NCBI RefSeq assembly: GCF_014077625.1
Contig: NZ_JACFXU010000018.1
Coordinates: 186,001 to 250,000, forward strand
DNA from: Sediminihaliea albiluteola
Lineage (GTDB): Bacteria; Pseudomonadota; Gammaproteobacteria; Pseudomonadales; Halieaceae
Direction: 5' to 3'
DNA: 64,000 nucleotides
Below the pieces are notes generated by a model. The model made no database searches. It had not been told where the DNA came from and was given only the letters and a program-made list of their open reading frames with translations. Each line of letters begins with the position of its first letter. Within the stretch, counting starts at the first letter, position 1. Position numbers and translations under genes: made by a program. Shown in pieces: positions 1 to 8,560 of the stretch.

Positions 1-629
1 CTGTGGACTATGATTTAGTTAGTGCAATGGCCTTTGGCCTTCTCACAGCATGTGGTTTGCGGCAGCATCATCGCTTATTAGATATTGGTTGTGGCTCGCT
101 TCGTTTAGGGCGGCTCTTTATTCCATATTTGAATCAGGGTAATTACGTAGGTCTTGAACCCAACAAGTGGCTAGTCGAAGAGGGCTTGCGTTATGAGGTT
201 GGAGACTCGCTTGTGAAGAATAGGTCTCCTTCCTTTGTTTATGGCAGCAGTCTTAGCGGGTGGGAAGGCAAGCGTGAGTTTGACTTTGCAGTTGCTCAAT
301 CTATTTTTAGCCATACAGGTGCCGACTTATTGCTCCAGTGGCTTGTAGAAACTGCTGATGCCTTATCAGAAAGTGGGGTACTTTTCGCGACAATTATTGA
401 AGGTGCTGAAGACTGCCGTGACTCAGGTTGGATTTATCCAGAGTGTGTTGAGTACCGGATTGAAACGATATCGCGGTGGGCGGAGGAAAATGGCTTACAA
501 ACCCAAGTATTAGATTGGTACCACCCTCGACAAACGTGGTGTGCTTTTTATAAACCCGAGTTTGATCCGGGAGTGCTCAATGGAGGCTCGCCTTCTTGGA
601 ACCACTTTGGAAGCCGTGCACAACCATGA
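1..629 (+). CDS. Class I SAM-dependent methyltransferase (5' partial)
   Basis: Predicted to transfer a methyl group from S-adenosylmethionine to an unknown acceptor. The glycine-rich SAM motif DIGCGSLRLGR lies near the start of the visible part, and the acidic GLEP segment that follows should bind the SAM ribose. A GTG at base 3 could be read as a start, but family members carry more sequence ahead of the SAM motif, so the gene most likely begins left of the window. The stop overlaps the ATG of the next gene (ATGA at 626-629), which implies translational coupling with the sulfotransferase. Substrate is not identifiable; the neighbours suggest a sugar or glycolipid. Confidence 0.75.
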   Translation, partial: VDYDLVSAMAFGLLTACGLRQHHRLLDIGCGSLRLGRLFIPYLNQGNYVGLEPNKWLVEEGLRYEVGDSLVKNRSPSFVYGSSLSGWEGKREFDFAVAQSIFSHTGADLLLQWLVETADALSESGVLFATIIEGAEDCRDSGWIYPECVEYRIETISRWAEENGLQTQVLDWYHPRQTWCAFYKPEFDPGVLNGGSPSWNHFGSRAQP

Positions 630-1534
630 CGGAGCGCTTTTCTGACTTAGTTTATTTGAAGCAGTATCGTGTAATGGCTGAAGATACAGCGCCGATTGTT
701 ATTGGTGGTGTAGGAGGTAGCGGAACGAGACTGGTCGCTAGTCTGCTGCCTGGCTTTGGGGTGGAACTGCCAGGCTTGATGAATGATGCGCTGGATAACA
801 TGTGGTTTAGCTTGCTATTCGTGCGGCGCAGTATTTTGCTGAAACCACGCGCTGAGATTTCTGCTTTATGCTGGATGTTTTCTCGTTTAATGCGACATAA
901 CGAAGCTGTGCCGGCTGAGCTGTTGTCAATGTTGAGTGAGGCTGCAGAATTTGATCGAGGACCAGCCCTAAATAAGGCCATGTTAAATGAGGCGCTAGAG
1001 TCGATTCTGAGCTTGCTTCCATCAGAGTCAGAAAAGGATTTGTCTTTGGAGACTCCGTGGGGTTGGAAGCAGCCTAATAGTCATGTCATGCTGCCTATGC
1101 TTAATCAGTACTTTCCAAATATGAAGTATATCTATGTTGCACGCAATGGTTTAGACATGGCATTTAGTGCTAATCAAAACCAGCTTCGATACTTTTGGGG
1201 GGATCTTTTGCTAGAGGGAGATTTTAGTGTTACGCCTAGGAACTCCTTGCGGTATTGGGTCGCTGCTTTTAAAAGGGTTTTAGGAGACAAGGCTTTGTTG
1301 GGTGATCGACTTCATATCCTGAATTTTGATGCGCTATGTGATCAGCCGGCTTCTGAATTGGCCCGCCTTAAGCAGTTTTTAGAGTTAGATGTTGATTCAG
1401 GTGTATTGAGCTCTCTCGCTGACTCAATAGTGAAGCCGGCGAGTCGAGGGCGGCACGCAAAACAAGATTGTTCGCAGTTTGATTCAGCTGATATTGATTT
1501 TGTGAGAGCGGCTGGATTCGATGTGCAGGTATAG
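626..1534 (+). CDS. Sulfotransferase-family protein
   Basis: 302 residues. Predicted PAPS-dependent sulfotransferase. A P-loop-like 5'-phosphosulfate-binding motif (GGVGGSGTRL) lies about 25 residues from the start. A later strand ending YVARNGLDMAFS matches the 3'-phosphate-binding region, where an Arg and a Ser contact PAPS. I chose the ATG at 626 because it overlaps the upstream stop as ATGA; a TTG 30 bases earlier and an ATG at 674 are alternatives. By eye the first 1.5 kb of the window is AT-richer than what follows. The acceptor is unknown; a glycan is suggested by the glycosyltransferases downstream. Confidence 0.7.
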   Translation: MTERFSDLVYLKQYRVMAEDTAPIVIGGVGGSGTRLVASLLPGFGVELPGLMNDALDNMWFSLLFVRRSILLKPRAEISALCWMFSRLMRHNEAVPAELLSMLSEAAEFDRGPALNKAMLNEALESILSLLPSESEKDLSLETPWGWKQPNSHVMLPMLNQYFPNMKYIYVARNGLDMAFSANQNQLRYFWGDLLLEGDFSVTPRNSLRYWVAAFKRVLGDKALLGDRLHILNFDALCDQPASELARLKQFLELDVDSGVLSSLADSIVKPASRGRHAKQDCSQFDSADIDFVRAAGFDVQV

Positions 1535-1586
1535 TGATTTATATTCCTAGCTTGCTTTTTATACTACGGTTCCGGGTGCGTAGACC

Positions 1587-2864
1587 TTGAGCCAAAACCA
1601 TATCCACTGGCGCTCTGCCATCCTCAACTGGCGTATGCTGGCTTGCATATTTATTGGCTTTGCCTCTGGTATGCCTTTGTATGTGCTGCTGCAGTTGGTT
1701 CCGGCTTGGTTGCGCGACGAAGGCGTTTCTCTTGTTGAGATAGGCTTATTTGCCCTAGTTGGCATTCCTTATACTTGGAAGTTCCTGTGGGCGCCCTTTA
1801 TGGATCGCTGGTCGCCGCCCTTGTTGGGGCGATTGGGTCGGCGCCGTGGGTGGATGTTGCTATGTCAGCTCGCTTTGCTGCTATCTATTGGCTTCTTAGG
1901 CCAGCTTGAGCCGGCAGTCTCAACAGCGGTAGTAGCCTGGGTGGCCTTATCAGTGGCGTTTTTCAGTGCTAGCCAGGATGTAGTGCTCGATGCTTTTCGC
2001 CGCGAAATCCTGCCCGATGAAGAGCTTGGCCTGGGTAACTCGATTCACGTACAAGCCTATCGCATCGCTGGCTTAGTGCCTGGCTCGCTGTCATTGATCT
2101 TGGCCGACATCATGCCTTGGAGTTCGGTGTTCTGGATCACAGGCAGCTTCATGTTGGTAGGCGTAGGCCTGACCGTCATGGTGAAGGAGCCAGAAACCGA
2201 AAAAGTTGCTCTGATGGGGCTGCGCAGGGCGGTGGTCGCGCCATTTTTTGAGTACCTCAATCGTCGAGGCTGGTCAGGGCTATTGTTGGTTTTGAGTTTT
2301 ATGTTTTTGTACAAACTCGGTGACAATATGGCCACGGCCCTTGCCACGCCTTTTTATCTCGACATGGGCTTTTCTAAAACGGAGATTGGCTTAGTAGCCA
2401 AACACGCAGCCTTATGGCCGGCCATTGCCGGCGGTTTATTAGGCGGCATCGTAATGATCCGGGTGGGTATTAACCGTAGCTTGTGGCTGTTTGGGCTCGT
2501 GCAACTGGTCAGTATCTTTGGTTTTGCAATTTTGTCAGCTAGCGAAGCCGAGCTGTGGTTGCTGGCATCAGTGATCGGCTTTGAATATCTCGGGGTGGGT
2601 TTGGGAACCGCGGCCTTTACAGCATTTTTGGCCCGGGAAACCAGTCGTGTTTTTGCTGCCACCCAATTTGCTTTATTCACTGCGCTAGCCGCTTTGCCGC
2701 GGACTTTTGCTAATGCCAGTACCGGGGTCATTGTAGAGCAGACCGGCTGGCTGAGCTTCTTCTTGCTCTGTGCAGCTTTGGCCTTACCCGGTATGTTGCT
2801 GCTAGTGTGGGTGGCACCCTGGAAGCGCTCCGCTTCCGCAGAAGGTGAAAGCGGAGCCGTTTAA
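1587..2864 (+). CDS. AmpG-like MFS permease
   Basis: 425-residue integral membrane protein of the major facilitator superfamily with about 12 hydrophobic segments. The N-terminal part (IGFASGMPLYVLL, then GIPYTWKFLWAPFMDRW) strongly resembles AmpG, the inner-membrane importer of anhydro-muropeptides used in cell-wall recycling. A TAG at 1581 leaves the TTG at 1587 as the first possible start; the next candidate is the ATG at 1635. No clear Shine-Dalgarno sequence precedes either. It sits between two sulfotransferase genes, so it may carry a glycan-related substrate rather than muropeptides; that is inference. Confidence 0.75.
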   Translation: MSQNHIHWRSAILNWRMLACIFIGFASGMPLYVLLQLVPAWLRDEGVSLVEIGLFALVGIPYTWKFLWAPFMDRWSPPLLGRLGRRRGWMLLCQLALLLSIGFLGQLEPAVSTAVVAWVALSVAFFSASQDVVLDAFRREILPDEELGLGNSIHVQAYRIAGLVPGSLSLILADIMPWSSVFWITGSFMLVGVGLTVMVKEPETEKVALMGLRRAVVAPFFEYLNRRGWSGLLLVLSFMFLYKLGDNMATALATPFYLDMGFSKTEIGLVAKHAALWPAIAGGLLGGIVMIRVGINRSLWLFGLVQLVSIFGFAILSASEAELWLLASVIGFEYLGVGLGTAAFTAFLARETSRVFAATQFALFTALAALPRTFANASTGVIVEQTGWLSFFLLCAALALPGMLLLVWVAPWKRSASAEGESGAV

Positions 2865-2889
2865 CCTGTTTCTATCCTTGGGGTATACT
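2861..2889 (+). promoter_or_regulatory. Candidate sigma70 promoter
   Basis: TTAACC at 2861-2866 and TATACT at 2884-2889 are separated by 17 bases. The -35 overlaps the stop codon of the MFS gene. It would drive the second sulfotransferase and the genes after it. A 24-codon ATG reading frame at 2937-3011 lies in the leader. Only the spacing and the -10 are convincing. Confidence 0.35.
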
Positions 2890-3020
2890 CGCAGACCAAC
2901 CCAGTGCTAATTGGGCGCTAAACGAAATAATAATTTATGAATGATCCACTACAAGCTGTTACGTATTCAGAATCACCCTTGTCTTTGCTTGCAGCGGCAC
3001 ATGGCGGGTAGGGCAAACTT

Positions 3021-3743
3021 ATGTCGATGCTAGGTTCTGAGCCGGTACTGCAAGCACCTCAGCGCGTCTTAGCAATACTTGGTATGCATCGCAGTGGCAC
3101 CAGTTGCTTGACCGGTTCGCTGCAAGATGCGGGCTTAGAGCTGGGCGATTGTCACACTTGGAATCCCTACAACAAAAAAGGAAATCGAGAAAACCAAGCC
3201 TTTGTTGATCTGCATGATGCTATTCTCGCTGCGAACGGGGGGGCTTGGGATAAGCCACCGCGAAAAGTTCGCTGGCAGCAGGAGCATTATGAATGGGCCC
3301 GCAATATTCTGGCAGAGCAAACAATGACAGGGGTTTTTGGTTTTAAAGACCCCAGAGCTTTATTAGTGATTGACGGCTGGCGAAAAGTCTTGCCTTCGCT
3401 GGAATTCGTCGGGATTTTCCGTCATCCAGAAGCCGTGGTGCAATCTCTGGCCAATCGAAGCCAATTGGCGCGAGACCATGCTCTGGCTCTGTGGTTTCAT
3501 TACAACCGGGCACTGTGGCATTTGTACAAAAAGGAGCGTTTTCCTGTATTGTGCTTTGATGAGGGTGAGCAAGAGTTTCAGGCTAAAGTAGCAAGCCTAA
3601 CACCGCAGTTAGGTTTAACTCGCGAGGAGCATGTCGCCACATTTTATGATCGCAGCTTAAAGCAATACTGCGGTGAGTCGCTGTCGACTCTGCCATGGCG
3701 AGTGCGACGCTTGTATCAAAACCTGCGTAAAGTCAGCGTGTAA
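3021..3743 (+). CDS. Sulfotransferase-family P-loop protein
   Basis: 240 residues. The N-terminal LGMHRSGTS motif is the PAPS 5'-phosphosulfate-binding loop of the sulfotransferase superfamily. FRHPEAVVQSLANRS, about residues 132-146, provides the Arg/Ser of the 3'-phosphate site. It is not close to the sulfotransferase at 626-1534, so the two probably have different acceptors. An AGGG precedes the ATG at 3021; the ATG at 3027 is equally possible. The glycosyltransferase starts 17 bases after the stop, so the pair is probably co-transcribed. Substrate unknown. Confidence 0.7.
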   Translation: MSMLGSEPVLQAPQRVLAILGMHRSGTSCLTGSLQDAGLELGDCHTWNPYNKKGNRENQAFVDLHDAILAANGGAWDKPPRKVRWQQEHYEWARNILAEQTMTGVFGFKDPRALLVIDGWRKVLPSLEFVGIFRHPEAVVQSLANRSQLARDHALALWFHYNRALWHLYKKERFPVLCFDEGEQEFQAKVASLTPQLGLTREEHVATFYDRSLKQYCGESLSTLPWRVRRLYQNLRKVSV

Positions 3744-3759
3744 ATGAATTGGGCCCTCA

Positions 3760-4758
3760 ATGCTAAAAAAACTATTAAATCGTAAAGAAGAGCCGACGCA
3801 AACAGCGAATGCCCCAATAGTGAGTATTGTGGTCATTGTCTACAGCATGGTCGAGCAGGCGCGTAAAACCTTGCGCTCACTCTACAGTGATTATCAGTTA
3901 GATGTGAGTGATCAGCACTACGAAGTCATTGTGGTGGAAAATGAGTCAGAGCACTGCCTTGACCAAGCATTTCTGCAAGACTTACCCGGCAACTTCCGCT
4001 ACTTTTTACGTCGCAATGCTGAAAGCAGCCCTGCCGCCGCAATCAACTTTGGTGCAGAGCAGGCTCGCGGAGATCATATCTGCACCATGATCGATGGCGC
4101 CAGAATGTTAACGCCGGGCGTTGTTAGACAACTGATCCGCGGTCATAAGCTGTCACCGCGCGCGGTGGTGACAGTGCCTGGCTATCACCTAGGCAATGAT
4201 CTGCAGCAGAACTCGGTCAATGAGGGTTATTGCGTGGAATACGAAAGAGAGCTGCTTGACTCTATCGTCTGGCCCGGAGACGGGTATAAGCTATTTGATA
4301 TTGCTTGCTTTAGTGGTTCCTGCGCCCCTGGTTTCTTTTTGCCCAACAGTGAGAGCAATTGCATTAGTTTATCCAGAGCGCTGTGGCAGGAGCTGGATGG
4401 CTTTGATGAGCGCTTCAATTTCAGCGGCGGTGGTTTAATTAACCTCGACTTTTATAAACGTGCCTGCGAGTGTCCCGAGACCCTACATGTGATCGCTTTA
4501 GGTGAAGGGACTTTTCATCAGTTCCATGGTGGAGTGACAACGGGTGGACAAGCGGCGAGCAAGCGAGAAGCCTATATTGACGCGAGTAAGCGCCAGTACC
4601 GGCAGCTAAGAGGACATGAGTTCGAGAGTCCAGTAACGGCGCCGGTCTACCTAGGTGAGTTACCGGTCAATGTGCTGCGCTTTATTCAACGCTCCGCCGA
4701 TGTGGCGCTCAATCATCTTTCACCGGCTCCCGCAGCACTAAAGGCCTGTGAGGGCTGA
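3760..4758 (+). CDS. Family 2 glycosyltransferase
   Basis: 332 residues with a GT-A fold signature: a VSIVVIVYSM strand near residue 21, a VIVVENES segment that should bind the nucleotide, and an acidic motif MIDGA at residues 110-114 where many GT2 enzymes carry DxD. A conserved WPGDGYKLF segment and an HQFHGG motif near the C-terminus are shared with the protein at 7643-8530, so the two are paralogues. Predicted to add a sugar from a nucleotide donor at the cytoplasmic face. No membrane segments seen. Donor and acceptor unknown. Confidence 0.75.
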   Translation: MLKKLLNRKEEPTQTANAPIVSIVVIVYSMVEQARKTLRSLYSDYQLDVSDQHYEVIVVENESEHCLDQAFLQDLPGNFRYFLRRNAESSPAAAINFGAEQARGDHICTMIDGARMLTPGVVRQLIRGHKLSPRAVVTVPGYHLGNDLQQNSVNEGYCVEYERELLDSIVWPGDGYKLFDIACFSGSCAPGFFLPNSESNCISLSRALWQELDGFDERFNFSGGGLINLDFYKRACECPETLHVIALGEGTFHQFHGGVTTGGQAASKREAYIDASKRQYRQLRGHEFESPVTAPVYLGELPVNVLRFIQRSADVALNHLSPAPAALKACEG

Positions 4759-4827
4759 TAAAGCGGCTATGTAAAGGCCTTGACTTTCCGCTAATCCGCC
4801 TAAGAATTTAAAAGGAAGCTATCAAGC

Positions 4828-5607
4828 ATGTCCGACAGTATTTATTTCCCTCCTTCACTACAGCGTTTTGAGCCCAAGCGCATGGTGTTTAGCACTTGGG
4901 TGGATCACTTACCTTTTGCCTACGATTTGGTGGCAGCGATTCGCCCCAAAATGCTCGTAGAGCTCGGCGTTTATAATGGGCTGTCGTTCTTTACTTTCTG
5001 CCAGTCCTTGATCGAAAACAATATCGATGGGGTTGCCTACGCCGTCGACTGCTGGGAAGGCGACGAGCATACCGATGCTTACGATGAGTCGATCTTTTTA
5101 GATGTTCAAAAGCATGCTCGGGAAAATTATCGGGGCATCACCTACCTGATGAAGATGTTCTTTAGCGAGGCCCTGCAGCACTTCAAGGACGACTCGATAG
5201 ACTTGCTGCACATTGACGGTTTACACACTTATGAGGCCGTTAAAGAAGACTTTGAAACTTGGTACCCCAAGGTGCGACCCGGCGGCATTGTGCTGTTTCA
5301 TGACGTCATGGCGCGTTTAAAGGACTTCGGTGCTTGGCGATACTTTGAAGAGCTTGAGCAGAGCCATGAAGAAATTTTTAAGTTTCACCATGGCTTCGGT
5401 TTGGGGGTGTTGCGTAAACCCGGTGGGCAGGCGCCAGAAACCCAGTTAACTCAGCTATTGTTCAAAGGTGATGAGGCCTCTGATCAGAAATTGAGACAGT
5501 TTTATGTTCATGCCTCGCACTTTTTGGAAGCTAGGCGCCAAGCGGGTCGCTTTAGAGAAATCACAGAGAACCGCAAGAAAGGTGGCCAGGGCAAAGCGAC
5601 GGCTTAA
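4828..5607 (+). CDS. Class I SAM-dependent methyltransferase
   Basis: 259 residues. SAM-binding motif VELGVYNGLSF is followed by AVDCWEGD and by LLHIDGLHTYEAV, then RPGGIVLFHDV. This arrangement is typical of Methyltransf_24-type O-methyltransferases, in which the Asp/His pair after the central strand binds metal or the acceptor. AGGAAG precedes the ATG at a good distance. It lies between a glycosyltransferase and a sulfatase, so methylation of a sugar hydroxyl is the simplest guess. The sulfatase starts 8 bases after the stop. Confidence 0.75.
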   Translation: MSDSIYFPPSLQRFEPKRMVFSTWVDHLPFAYDLVAAIRPKMLVELGVYNGLSFFTFCQSLIENNIDGVAYAVDCWEGDEHTDAYDESIFLDVQKHARENYRGITYLMKMFFSEALQHFKDDSIDLLHIDGLHTYEAVKEDFETWYPKVRPGGIVLFHDVMARLKDFGAWRYFEELEQSHEEIFKFHHGFGLGVLRKPGGQAPETQLTQLLFKGDEASDQKLRQFYVHASHFLEARRQAGRFREITENRKKGGQGKATA

Positions 5608-5615
5608 GAGTTGTC

Positions 5616-7574
5616 GTGAAACTGCGCCTGTTCACAGTGGCTAAAGCGAAGTGGGCCGAGCTGTCGGCGGTAGCAATTTTGCTAGTGCTGTTCACATCAC
5701 TGAGTGCATGCGGTGACGAAGCCAAGGTTTCAGGCCTAGCTCGGGAAGCCAGCGCGGCCCCACCGAATATTCTGTTGATCCTGCTCGATGATATGGGGGT
5801 TAATGATGTGGGCGCCTATGGTGGTGGTGCGGGAGTCACGCCACACATTGACCGCTTTGCTCAGCAGGGCCTGCGTTATACCCGACACTATACCGATAGC
5901 ACCTGTACAGCGACTCGCGTGGCTCTGCTATCGGGGCAGGACCCAGCGTCAATGGGTTTTCGGCCGGCCGCTGCCGGTATCCCTGCAGAAATAAAAACCT
6001 TGCCCGAACAATTGCGTGAGGCAGGTTACACAACCCATCATATTGGCAAATGGCACGCCGGTTTTAATACTCGGGAAGCCTGGCCTAATGCACAGGGCTT
6101 CGACAGTTTCTTTGGTTTTTTGAACCAGTTTTTATTGCGGGGCCCACATACTGAGACTGAGTTGATAACGGGCCGGCCTACTTACCACAACCCTTGGCTG
6201 CAACACGACATGGAAGCACCCAAGCAATATGAGGGGCACTTGTCGTACCTATTGAATACAGCAGTATTAGATTTTCTTGAGCGGCATGCCAAGGATGAAA
6301 GCCCCTGGTTTTTAAACTATTGGACTTATGCGCCGCACCGGCCTTTGCAGCCAACCGAAGAGTATTTATCTCGGCACCCAGCCACGGCGGAAGGGCGTTA
6401 CTTGGCATTGCTTGAAGAAATTGACGCTTTAGTGGGAAGGGTGCTACAGGCCTTAGATGACTTGGGCTTAGCCGATAAGACTTTAGTGCTCATCGCCAGT
6501 GATAACGGCGGAACGGCAAAAGAATATCCCAGTAATGCGCCGTTTCGAGGTGGCAAAGCGACTTTTTTTGAAGGTGGGGTGCGCACGCCGCTCTTTGTCA
6601 GGTGGCCCGGCCAGCTTGAAGCGGGTTTAGAAGATGATCGCGTGCTCTCAGTAAAGGATTATCTTCCTACTTTGGTAGCGGTAGCGAAGGGACAGCCGGG
6701 TGATAGTGCAGCAGGCAATTTTTTAGCTGCCAATGACGATGCGAGAACTGTCTCGCGTCCCTTGTTTTGGGAGGCTAGCAATTCAGTGTTTCACAGTTGG
6801 TCGGTCTTGGATGAGACGGGGCGCTGGCGACTTTACCGAGATTACGAAAACAAAATGCACCTGACTGACTTGGCTGCAGCAGCAGGTGGCAAGGATGTAG
6901 CCCTAGCGGAGCAAAGCAGTCTCGTTGCTGAGCTTACCCAGGCATATAGCCGTTGGCATCGTGTGCAGCATGCCCCCAGCCTGCCATTTGTAGCCGATAT
7001 GGAGTCTAGTCGTGGGCAGGGGCAGTTTGCAGGCTATGATGTGCTTCGAACACCCGGTGTGGAGGGCTGGAGCTTCGCCTTAGCGCTTCAACCTGAGGGC
7101 CGCTCTACCTCGATGGGGCCGCAAATCATTGCGGCCCAAGAGCCGCACTGGCGTTTGCAGCGACAGGCAGGTCAGCTAGAACTAAACATGCAGGGCTTAG
7201 AGTTAGTGGCGGCAGAGCCTCCGCCGGGGCAGTGCAGCGAGATAGTCATCGCGACGCAGTTTACCCAGGCCTACAGTGCTCCAGCTTTTAAGTCGGGCTT
7301 GGTGGAGCTGTTTTACGATGGCGTCAAAGTGGCCTCAGCCAGCACCGACACGCCGCGCCTGCCACCGCAGGATTTTAGTCAGCCCACAACTCTTGGCCGC
7401 GACGCCAGTGGCGGACAGGTCTTTCAGGGGCAGCTGGGGCCGGCCCGTTTCTGGAATGAGCGCCTAGTCGCCGATGAGCATGCGGATGTTTATCTGCAAA
7501 ATAGTGTTGCTAGTGGTCAGGGAGAATTGTGTCAGGCCCTAGTCGAGCGAGGCGGCGATGGCGGCTTGCGCTGA
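5616..7574 (+). CDS. Lipoprotein type I sulfatase with C-terminal ConA-like domain
   Basis: 652 residues, GTG start. The N-terminus has a basic stretch, a hydrophobic core and the lipobox LSAC (Cys32), so the protein should be a lipid-anchored periplasmic or surface enzyme. Metal-binding Asp58-Asp59 start the alkaline-phosphatase-type fold. The formylglycine signature is C97-T-A-T-R101, the less common CxAxR form. HIGKWHAG provides further active-site residues. Residues about 470-650 look like a laminin-G/ConA-like sandwich, possibly carbohydrate-binding. Cys97 must be oxidised by a formylglycine-generating enzyme; none is encoded here. Predicted to remove sulfate esters, likely from a glycan. 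Confidence 0.85.
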   Translation: MKLRLFTVAKAKWAELSAVAILLVLFTSLSACGDEAKVSGLAREASAAPPNILLILLDDMGVNDVGAYGGGAGVTPHIDRFAQQGLRYTRHYTDSTCTATRVALLSGQDPASMGFRPAAAGIPAEIKTLPEQLREAGYTTHHIGKWHAGFNTREAWPNAQGFDSFFGFLNQFLLRGPHTETELITGRPTYHNPWLQHDMEAPKQYEGHLSYLLNTAVLDFLERHAKDESPWFLNYWTYAPHRPLQPTEEYLSRHPATAEGRYLALLEEIDALVGRVLQALDDLGLADKTLVLIASDNGGTAKEYPSNAPFRGGKATFFEGGVRTPLFVRWPGQLEAGLEDDRVLSVKDYLPTLVAVAKGQPGDSAAGNFLAANDDARTVSRPLFWEASNSVFHSWSVLDETGRWRLYRDYENKMHLTDLAAAAGGKDVALAEQSSLVAELTQAYSRWHRVQHAPSLPFVADMESSRGQGQFAGYDVLRTPGVEGWSFALALQPEGRSTSMGPQIIAAQEPHWRLQRQAGQLELNMQGLELVAAEPPPGQCSEIVIATQFTQAYSAPAFKSGLVELFYDGVKVASASTDTPRLPPQDFSQPTTLGRDASGGQVFQGQLGPARFWNERLVADEHADVYLQNSVASGQGELCQALVERGGDGGLR

Positions 7575-7642
7575 CAATAGCAATGATGAATATAAATTCT
7601 GCTCCAGCGCTAGCAGTGCTGGGGCTGCACTAGAGTGAGTCA

Positions 7643-8530
7643 ATGAAGCTGTCAATTATCCTTGTTGCCTATGACATGCAGCGCGAAATCCCTCGCAGTC
7701 TAGAGGCACTGTGTCCTAGCTACCAATTAGGTGGCGATCAACTGGATTATGAAGTGGTGCTGGTCGATAACGGCTCGCCGACGCCACTGGCGATTAATGC
7801 CGATGACTATCCGGGCTTGAGACTGCAGCAGCTGCGTATCGATGACGCACCGCCTTCGCCCTCTTATGCGGTCAATGCCGGGGTGAAGGCCGCTAGCGGT
7901 GATGTGATTTGTTTAATGATCGATGGCGCCCATTTGTTGACCCCTGGAACCTTGCAGTGGGCTAGTCGTTGCTTTGCGGCCTTCGATAATCCGGTGGTGG
8001 CAACACGCTATTTTTACTTAGGGCCTAAAGAGCAGCCCGAGTCGATCGTTGAAGGTTACGACCAAGCGGCAGAAGACAAGTTGCTGGCAAAGATTGCTTG
8101 GCCCAGCGATGGTTACAAGTTATTTGAGATTGGTACTCCGCTGCGCAATGGAGCCAATAAGATCACTTGGTTTAACCGTATGTTTGAGTCCAATTGCCTT
8201 TTTTTAAGACGTAGCTTGTTTGAGGAAATCGGCGGTGCTGATGAGCGCTTTGACTTCCCCGGTGGTGGTTTTGTTAACCTTGATATTTATAAGCAAGCGC
8301 TTGACGCAGAGGGCGCCACACCGATCCAGTTAGTCGGCGAGGGCAGCTTCCATCAAGTGCACGGTGGGACTACGACCAATAGTAGCGAAGAGAAAAGGCA
8401 GCAACGCTTAGCGCTGTACCGAGAGCAGTACAAGCAGATTAGGGGTCACAGCGAGCTGGTTTCTGATAAAGTTTTAAATTTCATGGGTCACTTGCCAACT
8501 AAGGCCTCCAAGATTCATCTGAGAAACTAG
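7643..8530 (+). CDS. Family 2 glycosyltransferase (paralogue)
   Basis: 295 residues. LSIILVAYDM opens the protein, VVLVDNGS follows, and the acidic motif is again MIDGA (residues 92-96). WPSDGYKLF and HQVHGGTTT match the glycosyltransferase at 3760-4758, showing duplication within the locus. It lacks the 20-residue N-terminal extension of that protein. Predicted to be a cytoplasmic sugar transferase of the same glycan pathway. Specificity cannot be read from the sequence. Confidence 0.75.
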   Translation: MKLSIILVAYDMQREIPRSLEALCPSYQLGGDQLDYEVVLVDNGSPTPLAINADDYPGLRLQQLRIDDAPPSPSYAVNAGVKAASGDVICLMIDGAHLLTPGTLQWASRCFAAFDNPVVATRYFYLGPKEQPESIVEGYDQAAEDKLLAKIAWPSDGYKLFEIGTPLRNGANKITWFNRMFESNCLFLRRSLFEEIGGADERFDFPGGGFVNLDIYKQALDAEGATPIQLVGEGSFHQVHGGTTTNSSEEKRQQRLALYREQYKQIRGHSELVSDKVLNFMGHLPTKASKIHLRN

Positions 8531-8560
8531 CGGAGTTTCAGTTTACACAGGACGGTGTCA

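Noticed and set aside
1587-2864. Assignment of the MFS gene as ampG proper
   Set aside because: Similarity is to the family; the sulfotransferase context and lack of cell-wall recycling neighbours make the symbol unsafe.
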